Below are positions 34,692 to 44,466 of a stretch of DNA of 54,003 nucleotides, piece after piece. Made by a program: the position numbers and the translations under genes. The DNA comes from Hysterium pulicare CBS 123377 (Eukaryota; Ascomycota; Dothideomycetes; Hysteriales; Hysteriaceae). The stretch covers positions 1 through 54,003 of the forward strand of contig AJFK01000674.1 in the NCBI GenBank assembly GCA_000467715.1. Direction: 5' to 3'. The notes below the pieces were generated by a model. It did no database searches, had not been told where the DNA came from, and saw only the letters and a program-made list of their open reading frames with translations. Position 1 is the stretch's first letter. Each line of letters opens with the position of its first letter.

Positions 34692-35532
34692 TCATGACTT
34701 TGTCAAGCTTTCATGAGCAACCGCTCTATCCGGAACCTCGATATATGATGGCGGCGACACATTCCGCGTACTATTCAACTCGATCTGAGCCAATCCACCT
34801 TTTTGTACAAGCTTCCGTGCTCTCCTCCGCCTCGCCCAAAAGACCACAATAACCACCACGCCCAACAACCCCAAGCACCCAAATACATATCCCAAAATGT
34901 CGCCCAACGGTTTCCCATGTTTAGAAGAATGAGAGTCAGGACTAAGAGAAGCATTATACGGGATTCCGGATGGGTCGCTTAGAGTGTAGAGTAGCGGCTG
35001 AGACCTGGTTGCGTTGATGATGGAGAAGGCTATGGTGAGGTAGTAGGTGGGCAGGGAGGAGTTGAAAAAGAAGAAAACACATGTGTCTGTGTCTGGAGAA
35101 GCGGAGAGAGAGTTATTATCGGGGAGCGAGAGGAACGGGAGGGTGAATGTGAAAGGTGGCCGACTTTTAAAAGTTTGGGCAGGTCCAATGGAAGAGCGTG
35201 ATCCGTTTCTGTCTTTTCAGAGATTATCAGTTACAGCTTTCGACTTTTGAGATTGGTGTATGTCTTCCACGCGTATGTCCAACATTTCATGAGGACTGAA
35301 TTTGGCGTTATATAGAATTCGGTTACGACTCACTTATTCCACATTCAAATTGTACTCCTTGAGGATCGGTACTATCGAGCGGATCCTCCCATTCTAGCTT
35401 GATGCTGTCGCCAGTGTATACGGGAAAAGTCCCGAACCCGCTTGTTCCAGTTGAATTCTGTGCGGTAAACGAGGGTAAAGCATGGCCAGGTGCTGCCGGC
35501 GGAAATTTCCAACTGAAATCACTGTCTGACAT
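34692..35532 (-). CDS. Single-pass membrane protein, about 239 aa
   Basis: Two exons (35532-35334 and 35212-34692) join in phase across a 121-base intron to give 239 residues from ATG 35532. The ectodomain contains FPVYTGDSIKLEWED, several N-glycosylation sites (NST, NNS, NSS, NAT, NAS) and a serine/proline-rich stretch. A clear transmembrane helix (YVFGCLGLLGVVVIVVFWA) follows, with a stop-transfer RRRRARK and a short cytosolic tail. The region before ATG 35532 (SSYTVIVQAVVA) is hydrophobic and open in frame, which suggests that the real signal peptide lies in an upstream exon I could not define. The layout is common among fungal cell-surface proteins with an immunoglobulin-like ligand domain. 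Function unknown. Confidence 0.65.
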
Positions 35533-36180
35533 TGCGACAACGGCTTGAACAATAACCGTGTAAGAGGAAAGCACTTCTTGATTTTCAAGTCTTAAGGCCT
35601 GTGGCAGATCAGTGGTAAGCAAGCAGCAGCGTCGGTATGAACATTATATATAACCTCCTTCAATCCCTTGAAGTTAAGTTAGGCAGACGTTTGTTGCATG
35701 ATACAACCATAGCCACAATTCAAATCCCTGGTCTCATGATATGTTATGCCCCGTGCCTCGCATGTATCCTGGTCGCGGAATAGTCAGGATTTGGATCTAG
35801 TGAAACGGAGGAGCCGTCCAAAAAAATCGGAAATCTTTCTAAACCAAATAGGACATCCACACTTGAATCAAGAGTCGGTAAAGCTCAACAAGTCTATGGT
35901 TCGATTTCATTATGTGATGTATCGTCGTTTCTTTGATTCCTCTTGCGGTTTCCTCTTAGCGGTGGTTTCCTTTGGTTTTGGTACAGTACGAGTTGTAATC
36001 GTCACTCTGAATCGACCATAGATCTGTAGCTGCATCCCTAACTGTGCCGAAGCATCAGGAAACAAACCTGCCTTGATTTTCAGGTTATCAAGGGTCGGAT
36101 AAGCCGCAGTTGCATAGATTGCGGCACGGTTTTGATTCCGTTGCAACTGTGCCGCACAATATCACCTGCATCTCCGACTT
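35533..36180. other. Gap between two minus-strand loci
   Basis: A minus-strand frame (36146-35910, ending in a lysine-rich tail) is open but lacks a start context. I found no phase-correct link to the exon at 36540-36181. Left unassigned. Confidence 0.3.
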
Positions 36181-36540
36181 TCACCACCAATGGCTATTCC
36201 ACGTGTTGAGATCTTCGAGATTTATTGTATGAGAGCCATCGTCCGTCGGGAAAGCCGTACCTATTATTTCTAGTTTTGTTTCATCAAGGGCTGGATCCTT
36301 GCTTCCAACATCGCGTAATAACTCCGAGGCACAGGTGTTGGTATACATGATTCGGGCTAGAAAACTCCTTCTAATTGAGTGATTGAATAAATGCGTATCC
36401 ATGGATAGTTGTATCTGTTGATTTTTCCAACAGTATCCGTCAGGTGGATTTGGGTCAGCAGCATATTGACCTGACCACGTGCAAACACGTAGTACGGGAA
36501 GTAGTTGCAGAAACCAGCATGAGGCACCGAGTAATTCTGG
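36181..36540 (-). CDS. Orphan terminal exon, unknown secreted-like protein (partial)
   Basis: A 120-codon frame follows an acceptor at CTTAG (36545-36541) and ends at a TGA. It reads PELLGASCWFLQLLPVLRVC, then YAADPNPPDGYCWKNQQ, FLARIMYTNTCASELL and NLEDLNTWNSHWW. Composition is protein-like, with four cysteines and many tryptophans. The start is missing: an in-frame TAG lies directly before the acceptor, so an upstream exon is required, and I could not find one. It may be the remains of a small secreted protein gene. No family recognised. Confidence 0.35.
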   Translation of the reverse strand, partial: PELLGASCWFLQLLPVLRVCTWSGQYAADPNPPDGYCWKNQQIQLSMDTHLFNHSIRRSFLARIMYTNTCASELLRDVGSKDPALDETKLEIIGTAFPTDDGSHTINLEDLNTWNSHWW

Positions 36541-37684
36541 CTAAGTTAGCGTAGATTGCGGCTCAGTGAAGCTTGTGCGATCCACAGTCTATATCCGATG
36601 GGGTGTTACTCAGATCAAGAGAGGTGTAGCATGTAAGCAACCGTCTACTTAATCCAGAGGCAACTTGACGAGCAATAGCTATTGAGTCAGGTTATAATGC
36701 TTTGAGTAGTGTAGCCTTACTATGGGCTCTTGTCTCTATAAGTGTGGGTAAGTCAGCTTTCGTTCGGCTGTATATACATCGGACAACTTGTCCATTGTAC
36801 CTTACTTAAGAAATGTACGCAACCTCGGGTACCTAGGTAGAATCTCTTGGGCGGACTTACAAGTGTTGGAGTTTCAAGTTTGGCACCTGTTCCTTGGCAC
36901 CCTTCTTACCTTCTCGGGCTTTTAGACTCAGTCCACGTGTGCAACTCACACGACCGAAGAGGATTAAGAAGAGGCGTACGATAACGACTACACCCATGAT
37001 GATGGACGCAACGAGCGAGGATAACTCGCCTCTCAAAACTCTTGATATACCTTGTCACTTACATCATTTGATCCTTCTTGGTATTTGAAACCATATATGA
37101 ACCGACATCTGTCTTCCTGTGTGCTGATGGTGCAGACAAGGATCTTAAGGATCCGGTGCATCTTCGTGACGATGGGTGTCAACTTGGTCATGCTGCGGAC
37201 TTTCAGAGGCCGTCTAAGTCTGGACAGATCCTAATCCACATGCTACTCCCTGGATAGCCTCGAGGATGACAGCTTGGGTTGATACCTTGCTCAGAGTCTA
37301 AGTCGGCTTTGTATGCTGGTAGTAAAGAAGGTGATAGGAGCAGACACAGCCTCCAAAAGGACGATATACGACACACGTACGTTGTATCTAGGCCAAGTGA
37401 AAGAATATGAAACACTGCGCGATTGACGCTTTGGGCTTCGAGAGGTCGAAGTGCATATAACGCCACATCAGTTGGCATCAGCTGTGCCCTGAAGTATCCA
37501 GGTAGCATCATTCGCAATAGTGAAATCCCAAACGTCCTTGGGGTTATAAATATGCCTGAGTGCCTGGAACAAATCTCGTCAGCTACGCAAGCATTCCTCT
37601 TCTTTGAAGCAATTCCGAAACCTCACCAAGAGCTGGATATCCTCTGAGATCTTAGTCGTCCCACTGCTTCATCTCTTATACAGC
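36541..37684. other. Intergenic, no supported gene
   Basis: Several 60-104-codon ORFs on both strands without family signature or splice context. It presumably contains the promoter of the secreted protein gene at 37685. Confidence 0.4.
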
Positions 37685-38512
37685 ATGCATTGTCTTTTGC
37701 CACTGACTAGCTTCTTCCTGCCAGCTCTGCTTGCTGCTGCCCCGACTCCAGGCCCAGGGGCTGGACCGGACGAACTCACCAACCTCCTAATCCCGAACGA
37801 CGAAGGCGAACTCGTCTATGCATCTACAGCTCAGCTTACGGCCCGCAGCGAAATTTCCGCAAATTTGAGTAAGCGCGACGACTGCAGCGATGACACTTTT
37901 GGGAGTAATGACCTTGCTCATTGCTTTCAATATTGCGAGCACTCTGCCACTGATGTCCTTGGAGATCCGGTGAAAGGTATGCATGAACCAATGAATATAA
38001 AGAGAGTCTTAACTGACGCACTTCAGTTTCTGCAGACATCAATTGCGATGTTGATACATGCGGAGTCACCCACGTGATATCGACCACCATTACCGAGGGT
38101 TTCACTATCAATCTCGGAGCTAACTCCCCAGCCGGTCCTGAGGGAAATGCTGTTTTAACTGGTAGCGCCAGCTTTCAATGGTCTAAAGCGGAGACAAGCG
38201 GGAATACGTATGCCTTCACTCCCAAGAATGGTATAAGCATAAGCCCCCTTTATCGATATTGAGAGCAACGAGCTGATGAGCGTCTTAGGGGACGTTGGAT
38301 ATCTCGTATTTAGACCTAGATTTAGACGTAGTTGTGGTGTCTTCCAGCTTTGGACGCATTTCGAGACAGATGATGGATTTGAGGTCGTGTGCGAAGATCC
38401 TGTGGTAGCCTCAGATTCCAATGCCTGCGGTAATTCTCCCAAGAAGTTGGATTCAGGAGAGGCGGACGGAGAATACACTTTTTGCCGAACTACTAGCGGC
38501 CAGGGATGCTAA
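37685..38512 (+). CDS. Secreted cysteine-rich protein with a Kex2-type site, 239 aa
   Basis: Three exons (37685-37976, 38027-38230, 38289-38512) join in phase. ATG 37685 starts a signal peptide (MHCLLPLTSFFLPALLAAAP). A pro-region follows, ending in the dibasic LSKR just before DDCSDDTFGS, a typical Kex2 processing site. The mature part carries ten cysteines, consistent with five disulfides, and a C-terminal cysteine (SGQGC). Upstream frames are open but lack this signal, so 37685 is preferred. The pattern fits a small secreted or effector-like protein or a toxin-like fold, but no family is recognised and no function can be claimed. Confidence 0.75.
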
Positions 38513-39152
38513 ATAAGTACCGTAGCGGATATTAAGGCTTTGGAGTATATTTTTGATCTGCATGATGCTTGCTGTATTGAATGTTAACATATGTAATTAT
38601 GGCCATTTTTGTTAAAATGTCATCTCTATGGTAATTGTTATCAGACTTGGTGAATTGGACGTATTGGCTCTATCAAATTGATCAGATATGGGCGGAGTAG
38701 CGTTCCAGAGAGCAGATGTTGGCCGGCAGGTTGTTTTCGTGCAATGTGCAGATGAAAGTCGGTACGATATTCTAATCAAAACGAAAATAGTTGGGGCGTC
38801 CGACTTAAGAATGTGAAGAGTTGTTGTGCAGTGTTAGATGGTTGATAAATATCGCGATGGACGTCGAGTCATCAAAAGAGGTTCCGCATCGCGGAGCGGA
38901 GAAACTTGATTCCTGGCGAGTGAATGTGGTTCCAAAGAGATCTGCGCCTGCTCCGAATCACAGCGATCAAATCTCACAACCAACTTCACATCTGCGTTCC
39001 CTCAGCCATCATTGGCATTTCGGCTCTCTAACCCGCGTCATCACTGTTTCATTCTTAGAAACTCTTCACAGTGCATCAGATAACTTGATCGGGAGGATTG
39101 ACGTGCCATTGAACTTCGACGCGCCCCAGGGGTTCGATTTCACGTTCTCGCG
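38513..39152. other. Intergenic, 5' region of the Mic12 gene
   Basis: A 118-codon ORF (38821-39177) overlaps the Mic12 start in another frame. I read it as leader sequence, not a gene. Confidence 0.4.
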
Positions 39153-39572
39153 ATGGGCTTCACAACAGGTTTTGTAAGTGCTAATTCCCCTCCCCTAACA
39201 AATTAAGCCGCTCAATATCTCCATATATACTAATTGATGTCTGAATAGCTCGGAGGTTTCACCCTCACTGCAGCAACTCTCTACCTTACGATATCCCTCC
39301 ATACCAGCAATCGCATCCAACAAGCAGCACTCCTCCGACAACAATCCTTCGTCTTAACAAATATTGTGGAACCGAGCCCGCCAGCTCCGCCACCCACAGC
39401 AAGGACGGTACAAGCAGGCTTGATAGAGATGGCGAAAGATAAGTGGAATGGAGAGGTTCAGGGATTGGTAAAGAAGGCGCAGGAGACGGATTGGAGGAGG
39501 AAGAGAGAATCATGGGAAGATAGGGTTGCCGGGGTTTGGAGAAAACTGAGAGAGGAAGGAGGGAAGTCATGA
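39153..39572 (+). CDS. MIC12: MICOS complex subunit Mic12 (Aim5), 114 aa
   Basis: Two exons: 39153-39173 encodes MGFTTGF, and 39249-39572 continues LGGFTLTAATLYLTISLHTSN. The join is phase 0. The N-terminal glycine-containing transmembrane helix and the downstream segments LLRQQS, AGLIEMAKDKWNGEVQGLV and ETDWRRKRESWEDRVAGVW match the Aim5/Mic12 family of filamentous fungi. The protein sits in the mitochondrial inner membrane and belongs to the MICOS complex at crista junctions. In yeast it joins the Mic10 and Mic60 subcomplexes. Length is normal for the family. The tiny first exon is easily missed by automatic annotation. Confidence 0.88.
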
Positions 39573-40196
39573 AGCCAGGCTGAAGAGAAGGCAGATAAAT
39601 TCAAGATGGGGCAGGTAGGCTTTTCAAATGTCGCTGGACAGCTCTGGCACGGACCGTGCGGGAGGAATTGATAGATTTTGGAGATACCCTTATCCGTTGC
39701 ATTGTAATTTGGGCAAGATATTTCGGCTGCGTGAGCTAAGAGCGGAAGACAGTGACGGCCGAAAGTAACCATATGGTTGCTTCATATTGCGCTATCGGGA
39801 TGGTGTACATCGCATCCGAAGAGTGAGACAAAAATTTACTATGCCATGTACCCTCTTTCATAAACAGATTCCGTATCTATCCGTCCGTGGCTCCCTTACC
39901 CTACAGCATCTTTTCCGCCTACTTTTCCTTGCTAAACCTGCTATCGTTGCATTTCGCTTTTTCACCGCCTACACGTGGACTTTCATCGTAAGGTCAAGCG
40001 TAGCCTCGCGGTCCGTCACAGCTGTATGATTCACCTTTTCGCAGTTTACGTGCTACGTCACATCACGTGGCGCGTACTCGGCCCTAGCTCTTTTCCGCGT
40101 CGAGGTTATTTGGTCTACTTCACAGCCAACAACAATTCGTACCATGCGCTTGTTACCTTATGCCATAGATAGGCGGCACAAAGCGTCTGTCCAGGT
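39573..40196. other. Intergenic, no supported gene
   Basis: Short ORFs only (39787-40029, 39975-40172), without family or splice signal. Confidence 0.4.
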
Positions 40197-43100
40197 ATGG
40201 TGAACGGGGTCAATTGCGCTCACTGCCCTTCTAAATTCACCGCATCATACGGCAAATTTAACGTACAGAGGCACTTGAGGACGCCCCATCCTGAAAGCAA
40301 CACACCGCCTTCCTCGACAACACCACCACCTACTCCTCAACCGATTTCAGCAGACCGCTCTCACGCACAACAACCTCATTCACCACCCCGAACCCCCCCG
40401 CCATCCAACCGTCTCTTTCGCAGAGCGGTGTGGCAGGTCAGGCCCAGCGCATCGTCATGGCTTCGACTTCCGCGTTGACGCCAGCACCTGCACCGGTCGG
40501 TAAAATTGTTGATCTAAATGACAAAGCAGCATGCGCTCGTGTCGCAGATTATGTTGGTCCCGCATCGCCGATCCCAACTCTCCTCCCTTTGTCGTCTTGC
40601 TCACGTAACTTCATTTTATACATAATCAACGATGAGCTGGATGCATTTCTTGCTCGACTTCAAGATGATTCGAACAAAGTGTTCCTTGGGCAGGATAATT
40701 GGGCTTGGCTTATTCAGTGGATGCGAACCCCTGATTCGAGACAGAAAACATCCACCCATCCGACCGACCAAATGGGGTCCCCTCTCACCAAGGCAACGGT
40801 TCGAGCTACTTTGCTGGTAGGTTCACCTAACTCCTATTGTTCTCTACAATAGGTTTCTACTAATAAGCTTGAGTCATGAACTGTAGCTAACGTGGGCTTA
40901 GAAACACCGACAACTGATGGGACAAGGAGTCCGAGCGGACGATCCTGAACTTCTCGACTGCCAGGCAACACTCTTAGCCGCAAAGAAACAGTACGACCTT
41001 CAAATGCAGAAACAGCAGGGAAAGCATCAAGACTTACTTTCCAGCGAGGTCTCGACTGCTCCAGACGGCATTCAACGGCAGGGTCATCGATCAAGTCTCA
41101 GCTCAACCCCTGTCACCAACACATTTGGTGTACAACCAAGTCAAGCACAGTCAACGGCTACCAACCCCACTAGCTATGGTCAGCCTTCCATTTTCCAGCA
41201 GCCTACCTTGACACAAGGTTCTATGAATGCTCTGCCATCTATTCTCGCTTATGGTCCACCAACTACGCCTCATTTGATGCCACGGCCTCATGCAACTGGC
41301 CCTTACGGGAACCCTACTTATTCAATGGCTCGACCGACGGCTACCAACTATCAGGCATCATCAGATTATACTCCGCACGGACTTCCAATCGAGGAGACCG
41401 AGCCGCTACCACCACCACGACAAATGCCCCTCAATATATATATGCACGAGCAAATAGCACGTCAACCGCTAACTACTGATGGAGTTGCATCTTCATCACC
41501 AATGGCAAGCATGGCCGCAACGTTTGGGATGGCATATGGAAGGAGGGTTCCTGATGCTCTACTATACAACCCACCACGATTGTTCCTCCCAGAACCTGTT
41601 CTCCGGATTCTCGTGGACATTCTCCAAGCCCCCTTGGGTCTTGTTCCAAACATGATAGAATATCTTTACATGCTCGTAGATGAAATGTACGGCCCTGGCT
41701 CTGCAGTCCGCTGCGGCCGGAACGAGGAGATCCCAAGCCTTGATAATTTCGACAAACCTCCCGTTCAATTACCAAAACGGCATCCTGGTGCACCTAGGCC
41801 TGGATTGGTGTACGGAGATGTCGAGCAACGCCCTGCATGTCAATATCCCGAGCCCCCTGATGCAAGAGTTCTTCCTCCGAATTTGAACACCCCAACTGAT
41901 GAAAACGAGCTACAAGTATACAAGTGGGCTTGCCATCGAGCGCGGCGGATAGCTCTGAATCTACTTCACGGAGCAGGAATGACCGGTGCGCAGATTGACA
42001 ATTATCGGCATAATCAACCAGAGAATCCATTATTCACCCCGGAGGTGTTGCCTCAACGTAACTTCGCAAATATTCCTAGGGCGATGCCTTTTGGTGCGCC
42101 TGGAAGACCTATGAGGATCGATGCGGCGCCTATGACGGCACCGATGGTACCACAACTGCAGCATCAAGCGCCAGCTCCACAACCAATGGTATATCAACAT
42201 CCAGCGGCAGCTCAATTTCCCTCTCAAGCTCCACTCCTGCCGGCTTTACCCCCTGGTACTGCCACAATTCGCACAACCATAGGTGTCATGGTCATACCAC
42301 CCAATATGAGTAGCCGTGATGTGCTGGACGCCAGTGCTGTATGTATATTGTAATTTCCACAACATTTTCTGGCTCCCCTCTATCCCACACCTTGATATCT
42401 TGCTCTCCTGGAAACTCCACTTCGCAGCTGATTAACGTATCTATAGAGCCTTAAACAGTTCCAGCAAGAAGGTCGACCTGACAACGATCCAGAAGTCGTC
42501 AATATGCGATCAGTCTTATGGTATCTGAACGCCTATAATGATAGCCTCCGGCAGAACCTCCACGCGCCACCCCTACTTCAATCCCAACCACCAGCTCAAG
42601 CGGGCACGGTTCTCACATCACGACCGCCGGGAACCCCAACTACAGTTCCGCTCGGAAGTACGCAAACAGTTTTCAGTGCCGATCGGCTTACGACTTTGAA
42701 GGCACAGTGTGCAGCATACAAACTCTTGGCTCGTGATCAACCGGTTCCACTAAACATACAGCAGAAAATATCCAGTGCTGGCACTTTGCAAGCTCAGCAG
42801 GTTCTTAAGATGTCACAAAACCGCGGTAGGAGTCGGTCGCCACCGTTGGCGCGCGGCCTTCCCACCCCGGTTCGCTCCCGAACACCTCTTCCGCCTCGGA
42901 ACCCAGCTGTTCTCGAACAAGCCCGCCCCTCTTCAGCTCCTGGCTCAATCTCACCTCAGCGATGCGGCCTAAAACACCCTATCCAGACAATCGGCCAAAT
43001 GGTAGCAGTCTTCCTCCCGGCGGTTATCCAAGCCGAACCCAAGGCAGACGCTCTGTTACTTTGTCAACTTCTTCCCGATGGTGGAATTAAATCCTCTCAT

Positions 43101-43670
43101 GCCATCGTCTTCAACTATACAATCAAAGACCTTATCTTGCCACTTGTGCGCGAGAACAGACTGAAGATCATGGAGACCTATGAACCCGACACTGAGAAAC
43201 ATGACCGCGCATACCAGCAGCTTCATACCGCGCTTACCAATGTCGTCGAGACGACGAACCGGGAGATGGAGATGGAGAAGAGATGGAAGACGGGAGAGAG
43301 TACTATCTGGGAGGGTTGGGTTTTGATCACTGATCGCGTGCTTTCATGGGACGCAATAACGACGGAGAAGTCATCGGACGGTCCCAAAGAGAAAGATAAT
43401 GAGGGTAAGCCCTCTAATGGCGGTCAGCGCAAAAAAGGGAAAGAGAAACAGAAAGACCACGGTGATGGACTCCTTGAGATGGACGTCGACAATGTTACTG
43501 ACCACAACGGGGATTCTGCTGAAAACAATGGCATCGACGCAACCCAGCAGACTGAAGAAGACCTCGCTCCAGACTCTGCTCAAGACCCCCCAATTGTTTC
43601 ACGCAACGGAGCAGCAATCTCCGCCATCAGAAGCAAAACAGAGGCGGTAAAGTTCATAAAGAAGAAGTAG
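40197..43670 (+). CDS. Large disordered P/Q-rich protein with N-terminal C2H2-like finger; apparent frameshift
   Basis: The exons 40902-42338 and 42447-43670, plus 40457-40816 from MASTSALTPAPAP, join in phase 0 and give 1006 residues. Upstream, ATG 40197 starts a finger-like segment (CAHCPSKF...QRHLRTPH: C-x2-C, H-x4-H) followed by a P/T-rich linker. This frame differs from the MASTS frame by one base, and the switch falls at a C7 run (40393-40399). One extra C would fuse the finger to the body as one chain of about 1090 residues. The middle is P/Q/A-rich, with a folded-looking part near RLFLPEPVLRILVDILQ. The C-terminus is charged and ends KFIKKK. A nuclear regulatory role is possible but unproven. 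Confidence 0.65.
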
Positions 43671-44078
43671 GTGAGTGTCTGAGAGGGGTTATTATTGGCT
43701 TTATTCATTGTGGTGGGGTGTCTGTCGTGTATGAGTAATCTGCGAGATATGTGGGAGTCTGATATGATGAGCATCTTTGATCTCATTCTGTTGGAATCTT
43801 CCATGTCTAGTATGTGGGAACGGCATTTTGGTTGCGAAGCATCGAAGTATGAGAATGGCGGGTATGTAAGATAGAGTGAGATGAGTAATAGTAATCAATG
43901 TCAAGACATGAAAGTCTAGTTCGCGGACACAAGCGCAGTGTTGAGTAATTTTCGACTTGGACCTTAACCTAACTGCACCGCGGACAACTTAGCGAAACGT
44001 TTCACATGATAGGATAGGTTAGGGCGCGTGGAGGTGTGCGAAAAGCTCGTCGAGAGAAGCGTCTATGCATCTTTGAAC
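43671..44078. other. Intergenic, no supported gene
   Basis: No supported ORF. 3' flank of the large gene and promoter side of the small gene at 44079. Confidence 0.4.
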
Positions 44079-44414
44079 ATGGCTCCAATCATGCGCGCAC
44101 CGAAGCTCACCGCGATAGATGAAAACGCTAATGTGAGGTACTGAGATATGGGCGCTCGCTTACATGTCATCTTGTTGGCAAGATCACATTTCAATCAATA
44201 GTAACCAAGCGGGAGGAGCCTCTACTGGACGCAGTATCGGTTATAGGAGCACCAGGTAAGCTGATCACGTCACTATCCTTGAGAACGACATGATTGAGGC
44301 TGCTCTGTAGGTACCGATCTCTATTTAGCAAAATACACGCAATCCACCCATTCCTGGTTCGTGAATATGGCTCTTATTCTGTTTTGGATGAAGAACTCAA
44401 CGATCTCTTCTTAA
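44079..44414 (+). CDS. Small hypothetical protein, 76 aa, three exons
   Basis: Exons 44079-44132, 44183-44255 and 44311-44414 join in phase across 50- and 55-base introns (GTGAGG...AAG and GTAAGC...TAG). The 76-residue product begins MAPIMRAPKLTAIDENAN, continues ITFQSIVTKREEPLLDAVS and ends with a hydrophobic segment near VNMALILFWM. Consistent phase at two junctions is the main support. It lies tail to tail with the NLR gene, 52 bases away. No family recognised. It may be a truncated copy of a larger gene or a true small protein; the weak first acceptor (GGCAAG) lowers confidence. Confidence 0.4.
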
Positions 44415-44466
44415 TTACCTGGGAATGTAGAGGTATCCAGCCATCATTGTCTTCAATATCAACAAT

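Noticed and set aside
38821-39177. 118-codon ORF before Mic12
   Set aside because: It overlaps the Mic12 start in another frame, has no domain and fits a transcript leader.
41473-41793. Minus-strand ORFs inside 40.9-42.3 kb
   Set aside because: They are antisense shadows of the long P/Q-rich exon.
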